A DNA stretch of 7,355 nucleotides from an uncultured Flavobacteriia bacterium (GCA_903887095.1 CAISOQ010000178.1:1-7355), one strand, 5' to 3'. Positions 1 through 6,793 are shown, counted from the stretch's first letter. Notes: generated from the letters alone by a model not told the origin. Numbers and translations: made by a program.

Positions 1-106
1 ATGCTGATGTATAGAAACGTTTTCATTAAACTTGTTTTCTATTCAAACAACTCAACTTCAAGAAAGTTGCAAGAAAAAAAATGATTCGCCTAAACTATTC
101 AATGAA

Positions 107-439
107 TTACAATTTATCTGCTTTTAAATCTGATTTTTCAAGATCGAAGACACTTGATCCTAACTCCAGGTGAAACCATTCAAGAAAAAGTTCTTGCGTG
201 CGGTCTTGCGGCCAGTCCTCCTCATTTTCATTCACCATAGACAATTCATTGATGAAAATCTTCTTGAAATTTTGCTCAATCAATGGTTCGATTTCAAAAA
301 AATCTTCTGTGATGAGATAAGCATTGGGTTCAATATCATCTGCTTCAGTAAAACCAAAAGAATCTTCAAAGTTATTTGCCCAATCCCAAAATGCCGACTT
401 AGCGCGCACGGTAATAAATCCTCTATTGATGATTTTCAT
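107..439 (-). CDS. Small acidic conserved-looking protein of unknown function
   Basis: A 110-residue protein that I cannot assign to a named family. It has no signal peptide or membrane segment, so it is probably cytoplasmic. It is strongly acidic (about 25 Asp/Glu against about 10 Lys/Arg) and rich in aromatics, with Trp18, Trp20, Trp76 and Trp88. The start MKIINRGFITV and the stretch EPLIEQNFKKIFINEL (residues 51-66) look like a compact folded domain; from memory, similar short hypothetical proteins occur in other Flavobacteriia, but I could not check this. The ATG lies 2 nt after the stop of the upstream lipoprotein gene, so it is very probably the last gene of the ltaE transcript and translationally coupled. 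The tight spacing and coherent composition support a real gene; an overlapping plus-strand frame is a shadow. Function is not inferred. Confidence 0.8.
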   Translation of the reverse strand: MKIINRGFITVRAKSAFWDWANNFEDSFGFTEADDIEPNAYLITEDFFEIEPLIEQNFKKIFINELSMVNENEEDWPQDRTQELFLEWFHLELGSSVFDLEKSDLKADKL

Positions 440-441
440 AG

Positions 442-1077
442 TTACTGTTTTTTAAGTGGAAGAAAGCTCGCCTTTTTTGCTTGCTTCATTTTTTCATAAG
501 AATACCATTTTGCCTTCTGTTTGTAGCGCTGTACAACCACCGTTTTCCACAGATCAATGCCGTACTTCAATTCCAAATAGTGCTGCCATTGTTTTTCGTC
601 CAGGTTCGACTTTGATGACAGGTAAACGATTGAGGTGTCATTTACAAACAGGAGCATGGCATCGTTTTGAAAACGAGATTCAGACAAATATTTAATGGCA
701 TTGCAATTGGCACCAAAGCAATCCAACCAATTGAATAAAGCATTGCGCGTTTTTATAGAATCTGAAAAAATCCATTGGCCATAAAATAGTTGGGATTCTT
801 TTAGGTCTAGTTTTAACTTTAAAATAGAATCTGGCATGAATCGATCGGGAAACATAGGTTCTTTCATGAAATCTATTTCCATGACTGTTATGCCTGAAGA
901 ATCCGCCATTGGAATGCTGAATCCGTAATCGATTTTAGCTTCACCCGATTCTTTTTCAGTCGGTTTGGTTTGACGTGCCTGCGGTGTCAAATCATTCATG
1001 TTCAATACCTCCTCCTTCTTATCTGACGAACAAGAAGAAAGCAAGGAAATCACAAGAAATATTCGAACGAATTGCAT
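442..1077 (-). CDS. Putative lipoprotein of unknown function
   Basis: A 211-residue protein with a classical lipoprotein signal peptide: MQFVRIFLVISLLSSC, a short basic/hydrophobic stretch ending in an LSSC lipobox, with Cys16 the predicted lipidated residue. The residues after it (SSDKKEEV) are charged and include acidic residues, as in Bacteroidota lipoproteins exported to the outer surface, so outer membrane or surface location is plausible but inferred. The mature part is mixed hydrophilic with Trp residues, a C-x4-C pair (Cys120, Cys125) and a Lys-rich C-terminus (about 185-211). No known domain is recognised. Its ATG directly follows the TAA of the threonine aldolase gene (no intervening base), and it is followed after 2 nt by the 110-aa gene, so translational coupling in one operon is likely. 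There is no visible functional link to threonine metabolism. Confidence 0.85.
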   Translation of the reverse strand: MQFVRIFLVISLLSSCSSDKKEEVLNMNDLTPQARQTKPTEKESGEAKIDYGFSIPMADSSGITVMEIDFMKEPMFPDRFMPDSILKLKLDLKESQLFYGQWIFSDSIKTRNALFNWLDCFGANCNAIKYLSESRFQNDAMLLFVNDTSIVYLSSKSNLDEKQWQHYLELKYGIDLWKTVVVQRYKQKAKWYSYEKMKQAKKASFLPLKKQ

Positions 1078-2100
1078 TTATGGATTTATTTTGCGCAAAG
1101 TGGAGCACGTTTCATCGATTTGTTCAGAGGAAATATCCAAGTGCGTTACCATGCGCAGCATTCCTTCACCAAAAGCCATGATGCGTATTCCGTGCTCTGC
1201 CAGCAGAGAAATTATGACATCTCTTTTTGATGCATCCTTTAAAATGACGACCACAATGTTTGTTTGAACAGGCATGACCGAATCCACCCAATCTAAACTG
1301 TTTAATTCTTGCTCCAACTGACGCGCATGTGCATGGTCTTCTCTCAATCGATTTACGTTGTTCTTTAGCGCATAAAGTCCGCCTGCAGCTATGATTCCTG
1401 CTTGGCGCATTCCTCCACCAAACACTTTTCGCACACGGCGCGACTTTTTTATAAATTCTTTCGAACCAACCAAAACGGATCCAACTGGTGCACCCAATCC
1501 TTTTGACAAACAAAGTGATATTGAATCAAATTCAGCTGCGTAAATTTTCGGATCGATGTTCGTTTCCACCAAGGCATTCATCAATCGAGCACCGTCAAGG
1601 TGAAGAGGCAAGTTATTTTCGATGCAAAAACGCTTGATTTTTTTTATCTCCTCGAAGTCGTAGATGGCGCCACCTCCCCTGTTGGCTGTATCCTCCAAGG
1701 AAACCAATTGCGTCAATGGAAAATGAACATCATCTGGATTGTTGATCCACTTTTTAATTGCATCCAGTTTCAACCGTCCGCGGTCTCCTTGCAGCAATCT
1801 CACAGAGGCTCCCGAATTTTTGGCGATGCCTCCTCCTTCGTATTTGTAGATATGACTCTCTTCGTGACAAATTATTTCACCACCCGGTTGCACGTGCACA
1901 TTGATCGCAATTTGATTTGTCTGAGTTCCAGATGCACAAAACAACGCGTCCTCTTTTCCAAATAAATCTGCCGTAAAACGCTGCAGTTCATTGATTGTAG
2001 GATCTTCAGAAAACACATCATCCCCTACCTCCGCATTGAACATCGCATCCAACATTGCTGGCGTTGGCTTCGTCACAGTATCACTCCTAAAGTCGATCAT
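1078..2100 (-). CDS. ltaE: Low-specificity L-threonine aldolase
   Basis: A PLP-dependent fold-type I enzyme of the beta-eliminating lyase/threonine aldolase family. It cleaves L-threonine or L-allo-threonine to glycine and acetaldehyde in the cytoplasm. At 340 residues it matches the usual family length (about 330-350). Visible hallmarks are the N-terminal MIDFRSDTVTKPT, the PLP-phosphate loop CASGTQTNQ (55-63), His83 at the position of the ring-stacking histidine, HLDGARL (167-173) with the cofactor-contacting Asp169 and Arg172, the Schiff-base lysine in LCLSKGLGAPVGS (Lys200), and LRMVTHLDIS near the C-terminus with the substrate-carboxylate arginine (Arg316). No key residue is missing. The ATG at 2100 begins the conserved N-terminus exactly. 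It is the first gene of a three-gene minus-strand run and diverges from the permease gene across 72 bp. Confidence 0.95.
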   Translation of the reverse strand: MIDFRSDTVTKPTPAMLDAMFNAEVGDDVFSEDPTINELQRFTADLFGKEDALFCASGTQTNQIAINVHVQPGGEIICHEESHIYKYEGGGIAKNSGASVRLLQGDRGRLKLDAIKKWINNPDDVHFPLTQLVSLEDTANRGGGAIYDFEEIKKIKRFCIENNLPLHLDGARLMNALVETNIDPKIYAAEFDSISLCLSKGLGAPVGSVLVGSKEFIKKSRRVRKVFGGGMRQAGIIAAGGLYALKNNVNRLREDHAHARQLEQELNSLDWVDSVMPVQTNIVVVILKDASKRDVIISLLAEHGIRIMAFGEGMLRMVTHLDISSEQIDETCSTLRKINP

Positions 2101-2172
2101 TGGATTAAATTTGACAATGAAATTAACGCTAACTTCACAATCATTGAGCTATTTTTTACTTTTTTTTAAAGA
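2101..2172. promoter_or_regulatory. Divergent intergenic region, probable promoters for ltaE operon and permease
   Basis: This 72-bp AT-rich spacer lies between two divergent start codons and must carry or overlap the start signals for both, unless one promoter lies inside a coding region. On the plus strand TAAATTTG at 2106-2113 matches the Bacteroidota -7 consensus TAnnTTTG, but I see no good TTTG/TTG -33 element 19-21 bp upstream. On the minus strand only a weak partial match (TAATTTCA) is seen. Neither gene has a clear Shine-Dalgarno sequence, which is normal for this phylum. Confidence 0.4.
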
Positions 2173-2958
2173 ATGGAAATCATCAACTATCTCATAATTG
2201 CACTTAGCGTCCTTTTTGGCGCATCGCTCACCTTCTTTTCAGGATTTGGACTTGGGACCATTTTACTGCCTGTCTTCAGCCTGTATTTCCCGATAGACAT
2301 CGCTATTGCCGCCACGGCCATCGTGCATTTTTCGAACAATGTATTCAAATTTGGGATGGTGCACAAACACGTTCATTGGCCAACACTGTTTCGCTTTGGT
2401 TTACCCGCAATGGGGGCAGCACTTTTGGGGGCACTGCTCCTGAATTTCATGGGGAAACAAGCAGTTATTTACAGTTATGTCTTGTTTAATAAAGAACTAA
2501 GTATTACTTCACTGAAATTGGTTATTGGCGCACTCATGCTCTTTTTTGCACTTTTTGAATTAATACCCAAATTATCCAACTGGAAAATGGAGCAAAAATA
2601 CATGCCGCTGGGTGGTGTACTCAGTGGTTTCTTTGGCGGAATTTCCGGTCATCAGGGTGCTTTTCGGTCTGTTTTTCTTACCAAAACCGGACTTTCCAAA
2701 GAGGAATTCATCGGTACTTCGAATGCCATTGCCTTGGTCATCGACATCACGCGAATAACAGTCTATGCGACAACAATTTTTAAACTTGTTGATTTCAATG
2801 GCATAAAAACGCCGCTGCTAATCGGTATTGCCTTTGCTTTTCTCGGAACATACTTTGGGAAGCAGCTTCTCACCAAAACAACTATCAAAGGTATTCAACG
2901 CCTAGTTGGGGCATTGCTTTTAATAATAGGCGGCTTGTTTTGTGCGGGAATACTGTAA
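2173..2958 (+). CDS. TSUP (TauE/SafE) family integral membrane permease
   Basis: A 261-residue, very hydrophobic protein with about eight predicted membrane helices, roughly at 4-20, 24-38, 42-60, 72-93, 113-131, 145-165, 179-205 and 211-229/242-260. It has the internal two-fold layout of the TauE/SafE (former DUF81) family: a Gly-rich GFGLGTILLP loop near the N-terminus (24-33) is echoed by GGVLSGFFGGISGHQGAF at 147-164. The length is typical of the family. Members export or import sulfite, sulfonates, sulfoacetate or other small organic anions across the cytoplasmic membrane. The substrate cannot be told here, because no sulfur-metabolism gene is nearby. The ATG at 2173 follows an A-rich leader. 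It is monocistronic and converges on the fibre gene, with a hairpin terminator in between. Confidence 0.9.
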   Translation: MEIINYLIIALSVLFGASLTFFSGFGLGTILLPVFSLYFPIDIAIAATAIVHFSNNVFKFGMVHKHVHWPTLFRFGLPAMGAALLGALLLNFMGKQAVIYSYVLFNKELSITSLKLVIGALMLFFALFELIPKLSNWKMEQKYMPLGGVLSGFFGGISGHQGAFRSVFLTKTGLSKEEFIGTSNAIALVIDITRITVYATTIFKLVDFNGIKTPLLIGIAFAFLGTYFGKQLLTKTTIKGIQRLVGALLLIIGGLFCAGIL

Positions 2959-3004
2959 GTACTTCTATGAATATAAACTCAGCATTTGACTAAAAATACA
3001 AAGC

Positions 3005-3030
3005 AAAAAAAAGCCCTCCGAAGAGGGCTT
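3005..3030 (-). terminator. Rho-independent terminator between convergent genes
   Basis: A perfect 8-bp stem, AAGCCCTC (3011-3018) with GAGGGCTT (3023-3030), closes a 4-nt loop. Read on the minus strand the loop is TTCG closed by C-G, the extra-stable UUCG tetraloop, and the stem is followed by eight T residues (A run 3005-3012 on the plus strand). It sits 20 bp past the fibre-gene stop, so it should end the fibre cassette transcript. On the plus strand it is followed only by a loose T-rich stretch, so it may also weakly terminate the permease transcript. Confidence 0.9.
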
Positions 3031-3049
3031 ATCTTTATCTGAAAATATT

Positions 3050-6000
3050 TTAATGCATGTTTTGCCATCCGTAAGAACCTGGATTTGGCTGTATATGTAC
3101 TCTGAACACTAAATCATCTTGTGGGCTTGGACTTGAGCTACCAGCTTGATAACACATACCATTAGGGTAATTATTATTGGTAGCAAAAGTAAAATAATGT
3201 GCCAAACAAAATTCTAGATTACTCGTGCCTCCCGCACTAACTGGCAAAGGATTCGTTAAATTAAAAGTAAACCAAGTGAAACTTGAATAAGAAGGAATTG
3301 TAAATGTTTCTGGACCCGAACCCACACCCCAAAAATCAATATCATGCGGTCCAGCACCATTAATGCCATCTTTTAATAGTAACTCTATCGCAATAATTTG
3401 TCCGTCTATTGGAGATGAAATACTTTGAGAAATACAAAACTCATCACTAAATTCTGAACCTGAATAAATTTCGTTAAATACTTCAGCATTATCAGTTAAC
3501 ATTGCATAAACCTGTAATTTGTGCGCATCCGTATTGAACTGCACCATTCCCTCAACAGGGGTTAGGGCATTCACATCAGCCTGGTTCATGCGAGGGAAGA
3601 TTACCGGAAGTGCTGTTGCAATTTCCATCGAAGCTTGCGCATTTGGTGTAGCTGTTCCAACACCAATTTGCCCTGTATTTAAAAGATCATTTCCATTGGC
3701 GTCGTTTCCTGCTACTAAGACTTGTTCAATGTTTTGAGATCCCGAAGCTCCGCTACTCACACTACCATCCGCCATCAAATATTGAGAAGAAGTACCGGTT
3801 GGAATTCTAAATCCTGCTCCTGTATATGTACCTGAAGTGTTAACATCAGTAACACTGTTACTACCCAACTGAATTTTGTTACTGGCATCTACAACTGCAT
3901 TTGCTCCAATCGCGGTGGCATTGCTTAGATTGCTAGCTGATACGTTGGCTCCGAAACCTAAAGCCGTATTAGCACTTCCTTCTGTATTGGTTGTCAATGC
4001 ACTTAAACCAATTGCGGTATTGGAACCTCCTGTTGTATTACTTAACAATGCATATGAACCATTTGCGGTGTTATTACTTCCTTCTGTATTACTTAACAAT
4101 GCAAATAAACCATTTGCGGTGTTGGAACCTCCTGTTGTATTACTTAACAATGCATATAAACCAATTGCGGTGTTTTCACTTCCTTCTGTATTGGTTGCCA
4201 ATGTATTAAAACCAATTGCGGTGTTGGAACTTCCTGTTGTATTAATTCTCAATGCATTTGCTCCTGCTGCTGTATTAAAAATCATAGAACCACCTCCATT
4301 ACCAAATGTTGCTCCATTGACATTCAAATCTGAAAGAAACGTTTTGCTTCCCGCAAAGGTTTGTGCATCGGTAGTAACCACACCACCATTTGATGCATCT
4401 GCCGGCGCCAAACTCAATTCACCAGAAGATATTGTAGCACCATTTGAATTGGAACTACCTGCTATAGCACCCATTGTAATGGACGCGTCAGAACCCGCTG
4501 GACCTTGTGCCCCGTCATTTCCTGCTGGGCCTTGTGGACCCGTTGCTCCATCATTTCCTGCTGCACCTTGAAGACCTTGTAGACCTTGCGCTCCGTCATT
4601 TCCTGCTGGACCTTGAAGACCTTGCGCTCCATCATTTCCTGCTGGACCTTGAGGCCCCATTGGTCCTGTTGCGCCATCCAATCCGTCATTTCCTGCTGGG
4701 CCTTGTGGTCCCATTGGTCCTGTTGCGCCGTCAAGTCCATTCATTCCTGCTGGGCCAGGCATTCCGTCCATACCATTCATTCCTGCAGGACCAGGCATTC
4801 CGTCCATACCATTCAAACCTGCTGGGCCTTGCGGACCCATTGGGCCTGTTGCACCATCATTTCCTGCTGGACCTTGCGCTCCGTCATTTCCATTCGCTCC
4901 TGCTGGACCTTGTGGGCCTGTTGCTCCATCATTTCCTGCTACACCTTGAATTCCTTGCGGACCTTGCGCTCCATCATTTCCTGCTGGACCTTGTGGACCC
5001 TGTGGACCTGTTGCACCATCATTTCCTGCTGGACCCTGGATTCCTTGTAGACCTTGCGCTCCATCATTCCCTGCTGGGCCTTGTGGGCCTGTTGCTCCTG
5101 TAGCACCAATTGCACCGTCATTTCCTGCTGGACCTTGAAGTCCTTGTGGACCTTGAATTCCGTCATTTCCTGCTGTTCCTTGTGGACCCTGTGGACCTGT
5201 TGCACCATCATTTCCTGCTGGACCCTGTATTCCTTGTGGACCTGTTGCTCCATCATTTCCTGCTAAACCTTGAAGGCCTTGCGGACCCGTTGCACCATCA
5301 GCTCCTGCTGGACCTTGTGGACCTGTTGCACCATCAACTCCATTGATCCCGTCAATTCCATTTATTCCATCAACACCATTCGTTCCTGCTGGTCCTTGTG
5401 GACCTGTTGCACCAGTAGCTCCCGTTAATCCTGTTGGTCCTTGCGAACCTGTTGCGCCTGTAGCTCCCGGTAAACCTGCTGGGCCTTGTGGACCCTGTGG
5501 ACCTGTTGCTCCTACTGCACCATCGACTCCATTGATTCCGTCAATTCCTGCTGGACCTTGTGGACCGACTGGACCTTGCGCTCCGTCTAGTCCATTGATA
5601 CCATCAGCTCCTGCCAGACCATCAACTCCATTTATTCCGTCAATTCCATTCGTTCCTGCTGGGCCTTGTGGACCCTGTGGACCTGTTGCGCCTACTGCAC
5701 CATCAACTCCATTGATCCCGTCAATACCATTTACTCCATCAACACCATTCGTTCCTGCTGGTCCTTGAATACCTTGTGGTCCTTGTGGCCCAGGAGTTGA
5801 ACTTCCTGACGTCTTCGCATACAAGGCATAAGGAACACTCATCAATTGACTTGTGCCCATCACTGAATAATTTATTCCACCTGTAACATCAACAGCTGTT
5901 TCAATAAAATAAGGACCGTTTGCCCAATCGATCGTTGAAAAGGTTCCACTGGTAACAGTTCCGTTCCCAATTTCAAGATTTACCAAACCATACGCATTGG

Positions 6001-6208
6001 TAGTTGTGGAGAACGTTTCTGAATAAACAGTTGTTCCACCAATCGCTCCTTGCTGGATCGTCATGCGAAGACCTACAGCCTGGTTATTTAATATGGTATT
6101 CCCAGCATCACGCACAACTGCCTGATACTTGAAGCCTTCTGGCGCTTGTCCAAAAGAACTTAAAGAAAGTGTTGCAATTGCAACGAAGGTTAGTAGTATT
6201 TTTTTCAT
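3050..6208 (-). CDS. Secreted modular fibre protein: collagen-like stalk, beta-roll repeats, tail-fibre-like and C-terminal beta-sandwich-like modules
   Basis: A 1052-residue exported protein. Residues 1-20 are a signal peptide (MKKILLTFVAIATLSLSSFG, cleavage before Gln21). Residues about 21-133 (GFKYQAVVRDAGNTIL through MSVPYALYAKT) form a beta-rich module that I know from many Bacteroidota secreted proteins. Residues 140-574 are 145 uninterrupted Gly-X-Y triplets. About 645-762 are 17-residue NTAIGxxAL repeats. About 848-900 (IGVGTATPNA, then GMVQFNTDAHKLQVY) resemble tail-fibre modules. Residues about 915-1040 look like a secreted jelly-roll domain, ending QDDLVFRVHIQP. Collagen-like and beta-roll segments trimerise in known families, so a long trimeric surface fibre with a distal binding domain is inferred. 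Only three cysteines (925, 1001, 1019) stand out, all in the last domain. No T9SS sorting domain, LPXTG motif or lipobox is visible. The gene starts 12 nt after the 159-aa T9SS protein, probably as one operon. Function (adhesion, matrix or sheath) is not established. Confidence 0.9.
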   Translation of the reverse strand: MKKILLTFVAIATLSLSSFGQAPEGFKYQAVVRDAGNTILNNQAVGLRMTIQQGAIGGTTVYSETFSTTTNAYGLVNLEIGNGTVTSGTFSTIDWANGPYFIETAVDVTGGINYSVMGTSQLMSVPYALYAKTSGSSTPGPQGPQGIQGPAGTNGVDGVNGIDGINGVDGAVGATGPQGPQGPAGTNGIDGINGVDGLAGADGINGLDGAQGPVGPQGPAGIDGINGVDGAVGATGPQGPQGPAGLPGATGATGSQGPTGLTGATGATGPQGPAGTNGVDGINGIDGINGVDGATGPQGPAGADGATGPQGLQGLAGNDGATGPQGIQGPAGNDGATGPQGPQGTAGNDGIQGPQGLQGPAGNDGAIGATGATGPQGPAGNDGAQGLQGIQGPAGNDGATGPQGPQGPAGNDGAQGPQGIQGVAGNDGATGPQGPAGANGNDGAQGPAGNDGATGPMGPQGPAGLNGMDGMPGPAGMNGMDGMPGPAGMNGLDGATGPMGPQGPAGNDGLDGATGPMGPQGPAGNDGAQGLQGPAGNDGAQGLQGLQGAAGNDGATGPQGPAGNDGAQGPAGSDASITMGAIAGSSNSNGATISSGELSLAPADASNGGVVTTDAQTFAGSKTFLSDLNVNGATFGNGGGSMIFNTAAGANALRINTTGSSNTAIGFNTLATNTEGSENTAIGLYALLSNTTGGSNTANGLFALLSNTEGSNNTANGSYALLSNTTGGSNTAIGLSALTTNTEGSANTALGFGANVSASNLSNATAIGANAVVDASNKIQLGSNSVTDVNTSGTYTGAGFRIPTGTSSQYLMADGSVSSGASGSQNIEQVLVAGNDANGNDLLNTGQIGVGTATPNAQASMEIATALPVIFPRMNQADVNALTPVEGMVQFNTDAHKLQVYAMLTDNAEVFNEIYSGSEFSDEFCISQSISSPIDGQIIAIELLLKDGINGAGPHDIDFWGVGSGPETFTIPSYSSFTWFTFNLTNPLPVSAGGTSNLEFCLAHYFTFATNNNYPNGMCYQAGSSSPSPQDDLVFRVHIQPNPGSYGWQNMH
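3923..4276 (-). repeat. 17-residue (51-bp) beta-roll repeat array inside the fibre gene
   Basis: Codes for residues 645-762. Seven consecutive units begin with NTA: 645, 662, 679, 696, 713, 730 and 747, each 17 residues except the slightly shorter last one. The pattern is NTAIGxxALxSNTxGxx. Units ending TEGS+1 alternate with units ending TTGGS, giving a 34-residue (102-bp) super-period, visible in the DNA as repeated blocks around 4000-4210. Such NTAIG repeats resemble the left-handed beta-roll of YadA-type heads and phage tail-fibre regions, which pack as trimers. The alternation suggests growth by duplication of two-unit blocks. Confidence 0.85.
4487..5791 (-). repeat. Collagen-like Gly-X-Y repeat region inside the fibre gene
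   Basis: Codes for residues 140-574: 145 triplets with glycine in strict phase from end to end and no interruption. The common triplets are GPQ, GPA, GAT, GND, GAQ and GLQ, with Pro mostly in the X position, as expected for bacterial collagens that lack prolyl hydroxylation. Two zones are visible. Up to about residue 311, blocks such as GTNGVDGINGIDG alternate with GATGPQGPQGPAG. From about 315 to 570 the unit is AGND plus 2-5 triplets, often with a 15-residue (45-bp) period, for example AGND at 316, 331, 346 and 361, then 379, 394, 409 and 424. A Met-rich patch (GMNGMDGMPGPA, about 463-490) interrupts the second zone. Confidence 0.95.
5474..5728 (-). repeat. Near-identical 75-bp direct repeat pair within the collagen region
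   Basis: Bases 5474-5548 and 5654-5728 encode the same 25 residues (protein 221-245 and 161-185, GIDGINGVDGAVG continuing into ATGPQGPQGPAG). By eye they differ at only about four nucleotide positions, although many silent changes would be tolerated. The copies are offset by exactly 180 bp (20 triplets), so recombination or slippage between them would remove or add 60 residues in frame. This points to fairly recent duplication of a block. Confidence 0.8.
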
Positions 6209-6220
6209 GTTATTTATTAA

Positions 6221-6700
6221 TTAGTAAGATTTAATCAGTTTAAATGTTTTGCTTTTCGAGGCACTTTTTTTGCCTTCTTCAAATGTTAATTGAAGTGAAT
6301 AAGACCCAGGAGCCAGGTGACTCACCTGAATGGGTGTTACTTCTGCTGCAAGAATATTCTGCAAAACAAGTTTTCCCTGCGCATCATAAAGGGTGTAAGT
6401 CACATTCTCAAAACTGCTGGTCTTGATGTTCAAAACATCCGATGTAGGATTAGGAAAAATGGACGCTTCATAGTCTGGAGCAAAATCCTCCACGCCTAAA
6501 AAATTCCAATTGGTTTGATGGAAACCTTGTGTAAGATCGTGGGACCCATCCGTCCCTGTGTTTATGATCACTTCTCCGATTGTAAAGTCGATACCAGCGT
6601 TTGAATTAGAATAAGAATCCCCTTGCGTGGAAACTACCTCTTGAGCAGAAACTGTAGCGGCAGAAAAAAGCGAAAAAAACACAACTGTGTTTTTTTTCAT
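6221..6700 (-). CDS. Small secreted protein with T9SS type A C-terminal sorting domain
   Basis: A 159-residue protein with a signal peptide (MKKNTVVFFSLFSAATVSA, cleavage before Gln20). A short conserved-looking segment follows, with the landmarks STQGDSYSNSNAG (24-36), FTIGEVI (39-45) and LTQGFHQTNW (56-65), seen from memory in many Bacteroidota T9SS substrates. Residues about 79-159 are a T9SS type A sorting domain: IFPNPTSDVLNI (81-92), YTLYDAQGKLV (102-112), LAPGSYSLQL (129-138) and the C-terminal KTFKLIKSY. Such domains direct passage through the outer membrane by the type IX system and usually end in cleavage and surface attachment. Almost nothing remains of the protein beyond these targeting parts, so it carries no visible enzymatic domain. 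It sits 12 nt upstream of the fibre gene and probably shares its transcript. A structural or anchoring partner role is inference. Confidence 0.9.
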   Translation of the reverse strand: MKKNTVVFFSLFSAATVSAQEVVSTQGDSYSNSNAGIDFTIGEVIINTGTDGSHDLTQGFHQTNWNFLGVEDFAPDYEASIFPNPTSDVLNIKTSSFENVTYTLYDAQGKLVLQNILAAEVTPIQVSHLAPGSYSLQLTFEEGKKSASKSKTFKLIKSY

Positions 6701-6747
6701 GTAGTCAATTTGTTAATGTGAAAATTACTATAAGTTTAGATCGATGA

Positions 6748-6782
6748 TAAAATTAAGATGAAAAACCTAACACGAAACAAAA
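6748..6782 (-). promoter_or_regulatory. Candidate Bacteroidota-type promoter for the fibre cassette
   Basis: On the minus strand, TAATTTTA (complement of 6748-6755) differs by one base from the -7 consensus TAnnTTTG. A TTTTG (complement of 6778-6782) lies 22 nt upstream of it, close to but slightly longer than the usual -33 spacing. It is about 50 bp upstream of the ATG at 6700. The region is AT-rich, so a chance match is quite possible. Confidence 0.3.
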
Positions 6783-6793
6783 GACATGATAAT

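Noticed and set aside
53..69. Small hairpin CAACTT/AAGTTG downstream of the 110-aa gene
   Set aside because: A 6-bp AT-rich stem. On the minus strand the T run lies before rather than after the stem, and on the plus strand it is followed by A residues, so it does not look like a terminator.
1..84. Short plus-strand open frame from the window edge (starts MLMYRNVF, stops at 82-84)
   Set aside because: Only 27 codons with no recognisable motif; cannot be told from chance without sequence to the left.
1166..1965. Alternative open frames overlapping the ltaE gene (1166-1513 minus, 1600-1965 plus)
   Set aside because: They overlap a fully supported threonine aldolase reading frame and show no domain or plausible composition.
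3876..4571. A 231-aa plus-strand open frame antisense to the beta-roll region
   Set aside because: Its repeats mirror the 51-bp repeats of the sense gene, which has a signal peptide, recognisable modules and a terminator; no independent protein features are seen.
4507..5768. Long plus-strand open frames (for example 4507-5103, 4586-5050, 5343-5768) with repetitive Leu/His or Pro-rich proteins
   Set aside because: They are antisense shadows of the Gly-X-Y repeat. The repeated codons simply lack stops on the other strand, and the products are low-complexity without a start context.
4487..5791. Regularly spaced short repeats that could suggest a CRISPR array
   Set aside because: Repeats are imperfect, in codon phase, without unique spacers, and encode an uninterrupted collagen-like Gly-X-Y domain.
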